DNA of 64,000 nt from Isochrysis galbana (lineage: Eukaryota > Haptophyta > Isochrysidales > Isochrysidaceae): positions 1,646,793 to 1,710,792 of the forward strand of contig CM030932.1 in assembly GCA_018136815.1 (NCBI GenBank), given 5' to 3'. How positions within the stretch are numbered: position 1 is the first letter of the stretch; each line of letters opens with the position of its first letter. Made by a program: the position numbers and the translations under genes. This document shows positions 49,790 through 58,874 of the stretch, in pieces. The notes beneath the pieces are model-generated. The model did no database searches and was not told where the DNA came from. It saw only the letters and a program-made list of their open reading frames with translations.

Positions 49790-49965
49790 TTGGCATGAAT
49801 ATTTCGACATGAGCACGAGCCTTCTTCATTATATACCGTCTTCTATGTTCGTCGTGGTCACGCAAGACATGCAGATTCGAATTCTCCGTGGGCTCAAGTC
49901 CTGGTTCGCCGAAAGATTTGAATTTTATTTTTCCTATTACGGTAAATGTCCATGCGTTTAAGGTA
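49790..49965 (+). repeat. R10 repeat, copy 1
   Basis: About 175 bp that recurs inverted at 57645-57848. Both copies are open in the same frame (SSMFVVVTQ, IRILRGL, SWFA, RFEFYF), ending in a stop after CPCV or CPRV. Confidence 0.7.
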
Positions 49966-49974
49966 ATGTGGTGA

Positions 49975-50335
49975 GTGAAGTGAGGCTGTGGCTGTGGTGT
50001 GCGGTGGGATGAAAGGGCTGTGGAATGTAACATGTGATGTACAACCCGAAGGGAGCATGCGGGGCAAGGCGACAGGAACGGGGAAAGCGCACGCGGGCGA
50101 GACTGAGATCGAGGGGCCGATCTCAGCCGACATGGGGACACACGAGACAAGGACGGGGCACAAGAGCACACGGAGCAAGGGCACAGGGCGCTCGAGTGAT
50201 GGCGCTGAGCAAGAGTCTGCCGAAGGAGAAACAACACGCGGGGGGGGAGAGAGACACGCGGGAAAAGAAAGATGAAAAGAGGCTGGAAGCTCAAGGAAAA
50301 ACACTCGAGGGAGAGATGAGAAAAGAAGGGGGGAA
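49975..50335 (+). repeat. R7 purine-rich repeat, copy 2
   Basis: GTGAGTGAAGTGAGGCTGTG, TGTAACATGTGATGTACAACC, GACATGGGGACAC, GGGCGCTCGAG, GGCGCTGAGC; colinear with copy 3. Confidence 0.75.
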
Positions 50336-50337
50336 AG

Positions 50338-50568
50338 CGAGGCATAGGAGGAAGGGGGAACGGATCACCGGGGGGGGGGGCGCGGGCCACCGACCATATA
50401 CCATATCTAAGCCCTTTTCCCCTATCCCCCTAGTAGTGCACGGGGGGAGTCGCCTGATGGCGGGGGGGAAAGGGCCGGGAGAGAGAGGGGGTGTAGAAAG
50501 GTTTGCTGCGTGAGTAGAAAGTAGAGGGTCCACGGCCGCGTGTGCGGTGAGACTATTAAGAAGTTAAT
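50338..50568 (-). repeat. R6 dispersed repeat, copy 3, inverted
   Basis: GGGCCACCGACCATATACCA, TATCCCCCTAGTAGTGCAC, GTGTAGAAAG and GGTCCACGGCCGCGTGTGCG, the inverse of copies 1 and 2. Confidence 0.8.
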
Positions 50569-51253
50569 TTGGGTTAGTCGCTTTGCTGCTTGGCGAGATG
50601 GCTTGTTTAGGACGTGTCTTGTGGTGGGGTTCCTCTCGGCCCCCTCCCTCTTGGGTGTTGGTTGGTGGTGTGCGTAGCCTTTGGTGTGCCAAAGGTGTTG
50701 GGTGTGTTGTTGTCTGTGTGTGTGACTCTCTTGTCCGCCTATGCGGTTCTCTTGTATCGTCGCGGGCTCTCGTGCCGCGTGTGGTTGGGTTGGGGTGGTA
50801 ATCTGTCTTTCCATGTGTTTCCGCTGGGCTGTGTGTCTCTATGAGCTTTTTGGTGTGTTGGGCCATGCAGTTGTTGCTGCATGGGTTCAATTGTGTGTTG
50901 ATGGTGGTTTGTTCGACCGGCCGGGCCTGTGCCTCGTGCTTGCGCACGTGGTCAGTGCCGTGGCGTTGTAGGGGCCCAGCCCGGAGGCTTTCCCTATGGG
51001 AGACTGCGAGTTGTGGACCTGGCTGTGCGCTGGTTCGCATGTGCTGGCCTGGCTTTGCTGGTGTGTTGTGTGCTGCTGGAATGTGTTCTGTCATTGTGGC
51101 TGTGTGGGCTCGGCTCGGGCCGTGGCTCGCGGGCACCTGGGCTGGCATGGCCCTGGCTGGAGGGCGCTGCGGCTGCGTAGCGTCTGTCATGTCGTGGTCG
51201 GTCGGCGCGGCGGGGTGGGCGGCGAGAGAGGGTGGGAGCGTGGCGCGCTCCAT
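50564..51253 (-). CDS. R8 repeat ORF, disordered His/Thr/Pro/Arg-rich protein, unknown
   Basis: 229 residues starting MERATLPPSLAAHP. The ATG lies four bases after the hairpin CTATCGTT-ATA-AACGATAG. The protein has no hydrophobic segment and is rich in His, Thr, Pro, Gln and Arg, as in some gag-like or disordered proteins. The DNA is very poor in A on the plus strand (T-poor on the coding strand) throughout. A shorter relative at 58439-58681 (minus) begins MERAPFPSSLAAQ after the same kind of hairpin but then diverges. It could be a real small gene of a mobile element, or an ORF kept open only by composition. Confidence 0.35.
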   Translation of the reverse strand: MERATLPPSLAAHPAAPTDHDMTDATQPQRPPARAMPAQVPASHGPSRAHTATMTEHIPAAHNTPAKPGQHMRTSAQPGPQLAVSHRESLRAGPLQRHGTDHVRKHEAQARPVEQTTINTQLNPCSNNCMAQHTKKLIETHSPAETHGKTDYHPNPTTRGTRARDDTREPHRRTRESHTQTTTHPTPLAHQRLRTPPTNTQEGGGREEPHHKTRPKQAISPSSKATNPN

Positions 51254-51257
51254 GACC

Positions 51258-51276
51258 CTATCGTTTATAACGATAG
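51258..51276. repeat. H1-type hairpin of R8
   Basis: CTATCGTT-TAT-AACGATAG, a perfect 8-bp stem, with GACC (inverse GGTC) on the R8 side. Confidence 0.85.
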
Positions 51277-51624
51277 TTGATCAGGGGGCAGGTGAGGCTG
51301 GGGCGTGGCCCTGGCCCCTCCTGCCTCTCCCTCGCTGGCTCTCGCGCCCCTGCCGGTCGACTGGAGCTGGCTGCTGGCTGGGGGGTCCTGATCAGGGGGG
51401 CCCAGGGGGAGGAGGGGTTGGTCAGAGCGACAAGCAGGCCAGCGCGGGCCAGGGCGTGCGATCTGTGCCCAGCTCTCTGGGAGAGTCTGGGCAGTCTGAG
51501 TGAGTCCCCCCTGCATGCCAAGAGGCAGCGCAGGGGGGTGGATGGTTCTCGCCCCCCATGAGGGGAGTCGAGAGAGTGGGGGGGGCGCGAGGCCCCCCTC
51601 CATGGCGACCAATCATAAGATTAG
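51277..51624 (-). repeat. R1-related repeat, inverted, with a fifth H1 stem
   Basis: On the minus strand: CTAATC-TTAT-GATTGG (51624-51609), TCGCCATGGAGGGGGGCCTC and GCGCCCCCC, then a body with GAGGGAGAGGCAGGAGGGG near 51330. It abuts the R8 hairpin directly. Confidence 0.65.
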
Positions 51625-51626
51625 TG

Positions 51627-52249
51627 TGTCGGTGGGAAGGTAATGGATACCTATAGTCTATAGCTAAAAAAAATCTTCTTAAAAATCTCCGCTACATACG
51701 CGGCGTGAGGCAGTGTGCTCGTGTATCTCCCTACTACCCACCTTTACCCCTTACAACCCCCTCCCCCTTCCCCAGTTGCCCCTCTTTAGCGGAGAAGCTG
51801 GTTCCGGGGAACCTATAGTCTATAGCTAGTCCGTAGTAGGTGTTCGCCCAGAATCTTCAGATATTTTTTTGATAAGACGCGTCACCATCACGTGTCGGAC
51901 CTCTTATCTAAGACTTGGCCTTGCAACTCCAAAATTTGCCTTCCACCACCACATGCCCCATGCCTGCATTCTTGTGCGTGACACTGTGACACTCCCGGCA
52001 CCATGTGCCACACCAAAGCGTTTACATGCGAGTGGAGAGAACAACGCACAACACTCTGGAACTTGAACAAGTGACTCTCTTCTACCAATCGAGTGCCGAC
52101 CAACGTTTTCCGTGGCATGTTGCTGCGTGAAGTAGCCTAGACGAGACAAAGCAGATGATGAAAGATCGTATTGCTCGTCACCCACATTGCAAGACAGCCT
52201 AGTTGCGAACCGTCTCAGTTGGTCCGAAATGGACGAATATTAATCAGCC
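51627..52249. other. intergenic, nothing recognised
   Basis: A direct repeat CCTATAGTCTATAGCTA occurs at about 51650 and 51812. No gene seen. Confidence 0.4.
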
Positions 52250-53548
52250 TCACTTTTTCTCCTCCTCTTGTTCCTCGCCACCCTTCTCTCCGTCTTGCTT
52301 ATGGGCATTCAGGACCGACTGGATACGCGGATCGTTTGGATCGACACCAGGGAGTGAGCCTAACACCGATTGGAGAAAGCTGGTATCCTGAAACACTGCG
52401 CTCATGTCTGCTGTCGATGCGGGAGCATTTGTGGGAACTGGGGCGCTTGCAGCTTGACCCTGCGACATCGACATTGCAAGGGCAAGCTGCATCGCCTCAT
52501 CCTCATCACCAACATCTGCCATTTCCGCGTCGAAAGCAGGTGCAGGAACTGCTGAGGGTGGCGCCGTTGGGGGGGCTGGGGTACTCGTAGAGCCCCCTGG
52601 TGCCGATGGGGTGGTGGCTGGTGCTGTGACCGCAGGAGTTTTCACTTCAGATGAGGGCATTGACATTGCGAGCGCCTGCTCGAGCATAGCAGCCTCGTCC
52701 ATCATGCCATCTGCACTCGTGGGCGCTGCAGCACTTGCCTCGGAACTGCCCCCCTCAGCTCCAGCCACTAAGGCACCTTCACCAACGGCCGCTTCCTCCG
52801 CTGCTTTCTTCGCCGCTGCCTCTTGTCGCGCGCGTTCTTCCTCCATAGATACGCGGAGCGCCCACGCGAACTCAGGATCCATGTTGGGGTCGACGCCGAG
52901 GCCAGCAAACTCGCCTCCTCCATCACGGCCTGCAGCCCCAATGCCGCCGCCCATCGCCACCCCGGTCCCGTCTTCGCCTTGTACAATGGGAGAAGATAGC
53001 AGAATGTCCGAGAGCACGTGAGGACCCGGCGGCACGGTGACGAGATGTGAGTTGTCGTCCGAGTTCACTGCATTCAAAAGGGCCTCGAGCTTGGCAGCGT
53101 TCTCCGCCTCCTCACCAAAATTGATGATGTCCATTGCCACCGAATTTTTCTTTAGCTTCTTGCCCAGCTTGACGAGGGCCGCCTCGTCCTCGTGAATTGG
53201 AGAGCCGACGAACAGGATGATGCGTTGTCTTTGATTTTTGTTCTGTCTGTGCTTCAGCGAGAGCTGAGCCACCTGGATGCCAGCAGAGAGGTTGGCCTTG
53301 CCCCCTATCTTGATGCCATGCGAAAGTGAGAGAACCTTGCCAATGTCACTTGTGAGCGCAACGTGAACCTCGACTCCCTTGCCACCGGTGGAAAGGAGTC
53401 CCACGACGTTCTCAGGATTCGACTGGGTCTTCGCGCCCGACAGCAGGTTTACCGCGTCAAGCTGAGCCTCCATCCGTGAGGGCGCATGGTCTCCGTTGCG
53501 CATATAGTCTGAGTTGTCAATGCAGAGGAACGAAGCCTCGAGCACCAT
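52250..53548 (-). CDS. RPN10: 26S proteasome regulatory subunit RPN10 (PSMD4)
   Basis: Single exon of 432 residues. MVLEASFLCIDNSDYMRNGD is the conserved start of RPN10, which fixes the ATG at 53548 rather than the one 17 codons upstream. Residues 1-190 form the VWA domain that docks on the regulatory particle (SGAKTQSNPENVVGLLS, IILFVGSPIHEDE, VAMDIINFGEE). Three ubiquitin-interacting motifs follow: about 223-240 (DPEFAWALRVSMEEE), 282-298 (MDEAAMLEQALAMSM) and 347-362 (DEDEAMQLALAMSMS). RPN10 is a ubiquitin receptor that hands substrates to the proteasome. Linkers are Ala/Pro-rich; the tail is acidic then basic (EEQEEEKK). Confidence 0.97.
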   Translation of the reverse strand: MVLEASFLCIDNSDYMRNGDHAPSRMEAQLDAVNLLSGAKTQSNPENVVGLLSTGGKGVEVHVALTSDIGKVLSLSHGIKIGGKANLSAGIQVAQLSLKHRQNKNQRQRIILFVGSPIHEDEAALVKLGKKLKKNSVAMDIINFGEEAENAAKLEALLNAVNSDDNSHLVTVPPGPHVLSDILLSSPIVQGEDGTGVAMGGGIGAAGRDGGGEFAGLGVDPNMDPEFAWALRVSMEEERARQEAAAKKAAEEAAVGEGALVAGAEGGSSEASAAAPTSADGMMDEAAMLEQALAMSMPSSEVKTPAVTAPATTPSAPGGSTSTPAPPTAPPSAVPAPAFDAEMADVGDEDEAMQLALAMSMSQGQAASAPVPTNAPASTADMSAVFQDTSFLQSVLGSLPGVDPNDPRIQSVLNAHKQDGEKGGEEQEEEKK

Positions 53549-53888
53549 GGGCGTATGAAGAGGGGCTATGCAAGGTGCAAGAACAGGAGACAGAAGCACC
53601 GAGCGCGCGTGCAGAGCTCAGAAAGAACAGAGAGCAGAGCAGAGACTACAACAGAGAGCAGCCCCCCCCCCCCCCTTGTGTCAGTCGGCGCGCGAGCCGC
53701 TAGAGAAAAGTACTCTTTTCCACCGCCCGGGAGAAGCCCCCGAAGTGGCTCCCCTGTCTCGAAGATATCGTGGGAGAGGTGATGAGCCCTCTGGGTCGGG
53801 CGGGGGCTTCATGGTCGCTGCTCGCTACTCGGTTGAGACAGGTTGTCTTGTAGACTAGAGTATGTACTCAGTAGAGTACTCCTAGAGC

Positions 53889-54075
53889 ATCTTGTTGGCT
53901 AGCGTCCCTAGCCACATGCACCGGACGTGAGAACTTAGAGCGTCGTATGACATCTTGTTAGCTAGCATCCCTAGCCACATGCACCGGGCGAGCCATGCGC
54001 CAACCGCGCACACACACCCATCGCGGGGTAGGCGCTCCATTGCCGTCGAAGGCTTCGGACCCGCAGCAATAGGAC
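53889..54075 (+). repeat. R5 dispersed repeat, copy 3, with a partial duplication
   Basis: ATCTTGTTGGCTAGCGTCCC at 53889 and ATCTTGTTAGCTAGCATCCC at 53952 are two starts; only the second continues to GGCGCTCCATTGCCGTCGAA. Confidence 0.75.
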
Positions 54076-54109
54076 TAGGATACAAATACAAAGACAAAGA
54101 TCAAACCAG

Positions 54110-54505
54110 TATAGACAAGAAATCTGTAACACTCCCTCATCGCCCATGATGGCGAATCCCTTCTAAGGCCCTTCTACCCTTACTTATACTTACCCAGCGC
54201 CATTCCTCATTCCCGGGGGGAACAAGCATGCGAGGGCCGAACTGAATCGTACTCAAGACTCAAGCCAGGCGTCGCATAGTCCATAGTCCACTAATGTCGC
54301 ATAATAGCTAATAGTCCATCCACCATCAATAGTCCAACGTTGCTGGATCTTCACTGCTAAAGCCGCTAGGGCTTTAGTGGTTCATTTAAAAAAACAAAAA
54401 ACTTCATACTATTCTTACCACACTCACTCGCGGCGCATGGCGCATGGAAGCACTACCTACACGTAGTATACTTTCTACACCTACACCCCCACTCCCCTAC
54501 TCCCC
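54110..54505. other. intergenic with an ATAGTCCA word cluster
   Basis: 54262-54345 holds CATAGTCCATAGTCCAC, TAATAGTCCATCC and CAATAGTCCAAC, a small direct-repeat cluster. The rest shows nothing recognisable. Confidence 0.4.
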
Positions 54506-54640
54506 TAGGGCGGTCAAACAGGGCTTTGTAAGTACTATAATATTGCCAACTAAGTTTATACTTGGTTCACACATGGGGGGGCATGATCCCCCCCCTCTCT
54601 CCACTCTTCCCCTGCCGTGGGGAGGAAACCACCCATCCTC
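54506..54640 (+). repeat. R4 start followed by an R2 hairpin end
   Basis: TAGGGCGGTCAAACAG at 54506; AACTAAGT-TTAT-ACTTGGTT (54548-54567, one G-T pair), then CACACATGGGGGGGCATGAT and CCCCCCCC. Confidence 0.75.
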
Positions 54641-54834
54641 CATCCTCATGGCATGCTGGCATGCCTGATGGCTTGTCAGGAGCACAACACTGCCCTGCTG
54701 ACCCACTCTCTCACTGACAGGCACGCCTGGTCCGCTGCTCGTCCTGGCCCATCGTCCATCGTGGCCAGCCCATCGCCCATCGCTCCAACCCCCCCTCCCC
54801 CCCTGGTCGACAAGCAGACATGTGAGGAGGTGAG

Positions 54835-55185
54835 TGGAACTGTGGCTGTGGTGTGCGAGGGAATGTGGGGGTTGTGAGATGTAACATGAGTTGTACAGCC
54901 CGATGGGAGCATGGGGGACGGAACGGCACGGGCGGGGAAGGGACACGCAGGAGAGGCTGAGAGCGGGGGGTCACCCTCGGTCGACATGGGGACACGCGGG
55001 ACGCGAAGGGAGCACAGAAGCGGATGGAGCAAGGCACAAGGGCGCTCGAGCGGTGGCGCTGAGCGAGAGACGGCCGAAGAGAGAAGACGCGCGGGGGGGG
55101 GGGAGAGCCACGCGCGGGAAAGAGAAAACACTCAAGACAAGGAACGGATGAAACGGGGCCAGAGACTCAAGGAAACACTCGGGGG
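54835..55185 (+). repeat. R7 purine-rich repeat, copy 3
   Basis: Colinear with copy 2: GTGGAACTGTGGCTGTG, TGTAACATGAGTTGTACAGC, GACATGGGGACACGCG, GGGCGCTCGAGCGGTGGCGC. Confidence 0.75.
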
Positions 55186-55438
55186 GGGGACGGGGAAAGA
55201 GGGAAAAGGGGGGGAACGCCCGCGGGGGAAGAGGGGGGATCCTATCGGGGACGGGCGAGGAAGGAGGGGATCGGGGCGTGACAATGGCGATGGAGTCGCG
55301 CAGGAAAACCTAAAAGGGCGGGAAATGAACAAGGGGAAGTGTACAACCCCCCCTACCCGCAACACCCCCCCCAATGCGGAAGCCAAGAACGGGCGAGCGC
55401 ATTGCGAAAGGCGGGAAGGGGAATGGGCACGCGACGGT

Positions 55439-56520
55439 TCAGGCGGTGGTGGCGTGCGCCCAGGAGTTCGTCGCGTAGCGGACGTAAGCGTCGACCTTGC
55501 GCTTGGGCAGCCACTTCGTGAGGAAGTCGGCCGCCATGTGCTCGGAGGCGACGTGGCGGAGCGCTACTTCGCCGGCGGCGACGCGTTGGAGGAGGGAGTG
55601 ATATCGGCGCATGAAATGGCGAGCGCGAGTGGGAGCGGATCGGAGGGAGCCGACGCGCATGTTGGCCAAGTTGTCGGTGCCGACGAGAGTGGGACCTTCG
55701 AGAGGGACGCCGAGGGCGCGGAGGATCTCGCGAGCGTAGGAGATGCACTCGGCGGCCTTGCAGGAAGCGATGGCCTCGGCTTCCATCGAGGAGTCGACGA
55801 CGAGGGCCAGCTTCTTTGTCTGGTGGAGGATGGCTCCGCCGCCGAAGGTGATGAGGATGCCGTAGATGTTGCGGTCTCCCCAGGTGGCGTCGGCGAGGGC
55901 CTCGAGCTGAGCGGGCGCGGGCTCCGACAAGTCGATGTGCGCGGCGATGGCGGCGGAGAAGCGTGGGGTGGCCGTGAGGCCGAGCCCTCCGTAGGTGATG
56001 CCGACGTCCTTGTCGTGGTAGGCGGCGACGAGGGCGGCTCGAGCGATGTCGTACGCCTCGGGCGGGGAGGAGGACATCACGCAGGAGAGACGATGGATGA
56101 GGAGGGAGAGGCGTGGGTGGAGGAGCTCGATGAATTTGAGCGAGCCCAAAAGTTGTTGCGTGCGGGCTTGGTGGGGCGCGAGTTTGTGGGAGTCGCGGGG
56201 AGCGAGGGAGAGGGCGTCGGCAAGATCGGTGAGCCTCTTGCCGGTGGGGAGGGGGGGGAGGGGTAGGTTGTCGAGAAGCTCCGGGAGGTGCTGGCGCGCT
56301 GCTTCGACGATCTTTTGCGGCAGAGTGAGAGAGAGGGAGCGGGTGGGGCGGTCGCGCAAGATCGAGAAGCCCTTGAAGGACGTGGGGTCCGGGTCGTAGC
56401 GGACGTCGCCGAAGAGGCGGGAGAGGTGGGAACACAGGGCGCGGCTGAGGCGGCGATCGAGGGAGGTGTCATGTGGAATGGACGGGAGAGTGGCACGGAA
56501 CGCGAATCGGAGGGACGGAG
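55439..56520 (-). pseudogene. Ty1/copia RNase H and reverse-transcriptase end, remnant
   Basis: The minus frame, open from at least 56520 to the stop at 55439, ends with a copia RNase H domain: LEALADATWGDRNIYGILIT, VVDSSMEAEAIASCKAAECI, LVGTDNLANMRVGSLR and RHVASEHMAADFLTKWLPKR. Upstream (PQKIVEAARQHLPELL, TSFKGFSIL) the match to reverse transcriptase is unclear and the catalytic box is absent. No LTR was found. It is more GC-rich than the intact element at 42153 and belongs to another copia family. Coding capacity is uninterrupted over about 360 codons, which is notable for a fragment. Confidence 0.7.
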
Positions 56521-56889
56521 GATGTAAGAAAGGGCGCGGCGAGCAGTTACCGCTTACTTGGGACTCGTAGGGACTCGTAGACTCGAAAGGACGACTCGGA
56601 AGGCTCGGGGCTTGGGGGTACTCAGGGGCTGCAGGTCACCAACAGGCGATACAAAGGGTAAAACCACACAAACCAACACTCTGCACTCAAACATTCACGG
56701 TAACAGGCTGGAAACATACGTCAAACGAACCCCCTCTGGTGAGCAGATTCAGGAGTGCCCACCAGAAAAAGAGGAGAGAGAGAGAGAGAGCGAGAGAACG
56801 AGGGCTCGGGGTCAAAACACAATTCGGACTCCGGCTCGGACTACAGAGTAAAATCCAGTGCCCTCGCGAGTCCTGCCTCGAGTCTCGCG

Positions 56890-57075
56890 AGGCAGCGCCG
56901 AAGGACGCTGAAGGAAGCGCTGCGGGACAGCGCTGAAGGACGCAGAAGGACACTGAAGGACGCTGCAAGACGCGCTGCGGGACATCGCTGACGGACAGGG
57001 GGGGGGGCGCTGAGAGACACTGGGAGACGCTGAGGGACGCTGGGGAACGCTGAGGGACGCGCTGGGGGACTTTCG
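56890..57075 (+). repeat. GGACGCTGA minisatellite
   Basis: About sixteen loose copies of a 10-11 bp unit GGACGCTGA(A/G), with CGCTGCGGGAC variants, broken by a G-run at about 56999-57008. Confidence 0.8.
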
Positions 57076-57079
57076 CGCG

Positions 57080-57645
57080 GGGGGTTGAGGGAAGAGAAGA
57101 CGGCGCCTCAACGCGCGGACGCGGAAGAGAGCCGCCGTCTCGGCGTGCGGAGGGGGGGAAGCGGCGGAGGAGGGGGAAGGGAACGGCGGAGGGGGGGGAA
57201 CAGCGGAGGGGAAGGGGAGGAGCGGAGGGGGGGGAGGGGAGGAGCGGAGGGGGGAGAAGGGGGGAAGCGGAAGGGGGGGGGAGAAACTGCCGAGGGGGGT
57301 GAGATCGCAACACTGACCCAACCCTCCCTCACATTCACGTATTTTTCCCGGCCTGGCCCGGGAAAATCAGGGAGGGGAGAGAGGGGAGGGAGGAGAGTTG
57401 CGGAAGGAGGGGGAAACCGCGGAGGGGGGAATCACAATACTGACCCAATCCTCCCTCACATTCGCGTATTTTTCCCGGCCTGGCCCGAGAAAATCAGGGA
57501 ATGGAGAGAGGGGAAGAGGGGAACTGCAGAAGGGGGAGGGAACTGCAGAAGGGGGAGGGAACTGCAGAAGGGGGAGGGAACTGCAGAAGGGGAGGGAACT
57601 GCAGAAGGGGGGGGGCCAGTTCTGTTACCTGCATCTCTTACCTTA
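57080..57645 (+). repeat. purine-rich stretch with a direct repeat and a 20-bp tandem array
   Basis: CTGACCCAACCCTCCCTCAC with TTTTTCCCGGCCTGGCCCGG (about 57312-57390) is repeated at 57433-57510. AACTGCAGAAGGGGGAGGG is then repeated five times between about 57521 and 57615. The long Gly/Arg/Glu frames are compositional. Confidence 0.8.
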
Positions 57646-57848
57646 AACGCGTGGACAATTACCGTAACGGTAAAAATAAAACTCAAATCTTCGAATTTCG
57701 AGACGAAAATCGGCGAACCAGGACTGGAGCCCACGGAGAATCCGAATCGGCACGCCTTGCGTGACCACGACGAACATAGAAGACGATATATAACGAAGAA
57801 GGAGCGCGCTCATGCCGAAATATTCACGCCGAGAGGCCTGAATACAAC
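57645..57848 (-). repeat. R10 repeat, copy 2, inverted
   Basis: Matches 49790-49965 throughout, including ACGACGAACATAGAAGACG and GAATATTTCGGCATGAG-like ends, with a 24-bp insertion after TGGTTCGCCG. Confidence 0.75.
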
Positions 57849-58438
57849 ACAGCGAGGGAGAGGCAGGAGGGGCCAGGGCCATGCCCCAGCCTCACCTGCC
57901 CCCTGAGCTGTGCTCCCAGGCCCCTGCAGGCCACCTGGGGACCTGAAGAGGGGCCGCAGGCGCGCGCCATGGGCCCCCGCCGCAGGGAAGAGAGGAGGAA
58001 AAGGGAAGAGGGAGGGGAGGGGGGAGCGGCAGCTCTCCCCTCCGGTGTTTACGTGTCTTCTAGACCTCGTTGGGTAAGAGAAGACGGGGGCGCCGGAGCC
58101 AGGAGGGAAGGGCCGCGGCTCGCCGCGGCCACTCGCTCGGGCGAGGGAGATTAGCGCTCTAGGCCCCTAAACTCACGAGTGCCCCCCCCCACCTGCGTTG
58201 TTTTACCCGAAAGGGGTTTTCCCCCAGCGTGGCCTCGAGGAGAGGGTGTGCTGGGGTGCGTAGGGTCGGTGCTTGCACTGGGGGGAGGACAAATATCGAG
58301 GGGAGGGGGCAATGCCCCCCCCCCCCCGGTACCACTCGGACACCTGGCTCGCCAGGCATGGCGGGAGTCCGGGGCTGAAAAGTTGTGTCCAATTAGCTAG
58401 TGGGGTTGGCTAGGATACAACATTTTAATTTTAATTAG
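57849..58438. other. GC-rich intergenic, R1-middle fragment at 57850-57990
   Basis: GCGAGGGAGAGGCAGGAGGGG, CCAGCCTCACCTGCCCCCTG and CGCCGCAGGGAAG match the R1 body. The rest is unrecognised, with a C/G-run at about 58314-58326. Confidence 0.5.
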
Positions 58439-58702
58439 CTAAGTCCTAAGTAAAGCAAGAGGGAACGGGGAGCCGCAAGGCCGGTGGAGGGAGTGATAAG
58501 GGATGCGGGCGTGGCTGCAGAATAGACGTGCAGGGTCGTGCGCGCGGCGAGATCTTTTAGAAGTTTTTTTTAGGGGTCCCCTCGCGGCCGCTTCCGCTTC
58601 GGGGACATGGGTGTCCATGGCCAGGTCGCCCGCATTAGCCACCTGGGCGGCGAGAGAGGAGGGGAACGGCGCCCGCTCCATGACCTTATCGTTTGAACGA
58701 TA
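58439..58702 (-). repeat. R8-related repeat with hairpin end
   Basis: Hairpin TATCGTT-CA-AACGATA at 58702-58687 on the minus strand, AGGTCATGGAGCGGGCGCCG, and an 80-codon frame starting MERAPFPSSLAAQ. The hairpin and first 13 codons match R8 at 51276-51215. Confidence 0.65.
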
Positions 58703-58874
58703 TGTGAGATTTCACGGGGGGTCCTTGTACACCCAAGGGAGGTGGAAAAGAGTAGTTATAAAGAGTGACCGGCTGCTCTAAGTATCCTCAAAGCAAATCA
58801 CAAATGCAAATGCCTACTAGCTACCAGCAACTACCATGTTTTTTCTTTTCGCACTTCTTTGTTGACTAGATTGA

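Noticed and set aside
52611-53021. Ala/Ser-rich plus-strand frame opposite RPN10
   Set aside because: Antisense shadow of the Ala-rich linkers of RPN10.
54911-56266. 451-residue plus-strand frame
   Set aside because: It runs through the R7 repeat and antisense to the copia RNase H remnant; Gly/Arg/Glu-rich composition and no domain.
57520-57615. Regular 20-bp repeats, considered as a CRISPR-like array
   Set aside because: The units are contiguous with no unique spacers, and the genome is eukaryotic; it is a minisatellite.
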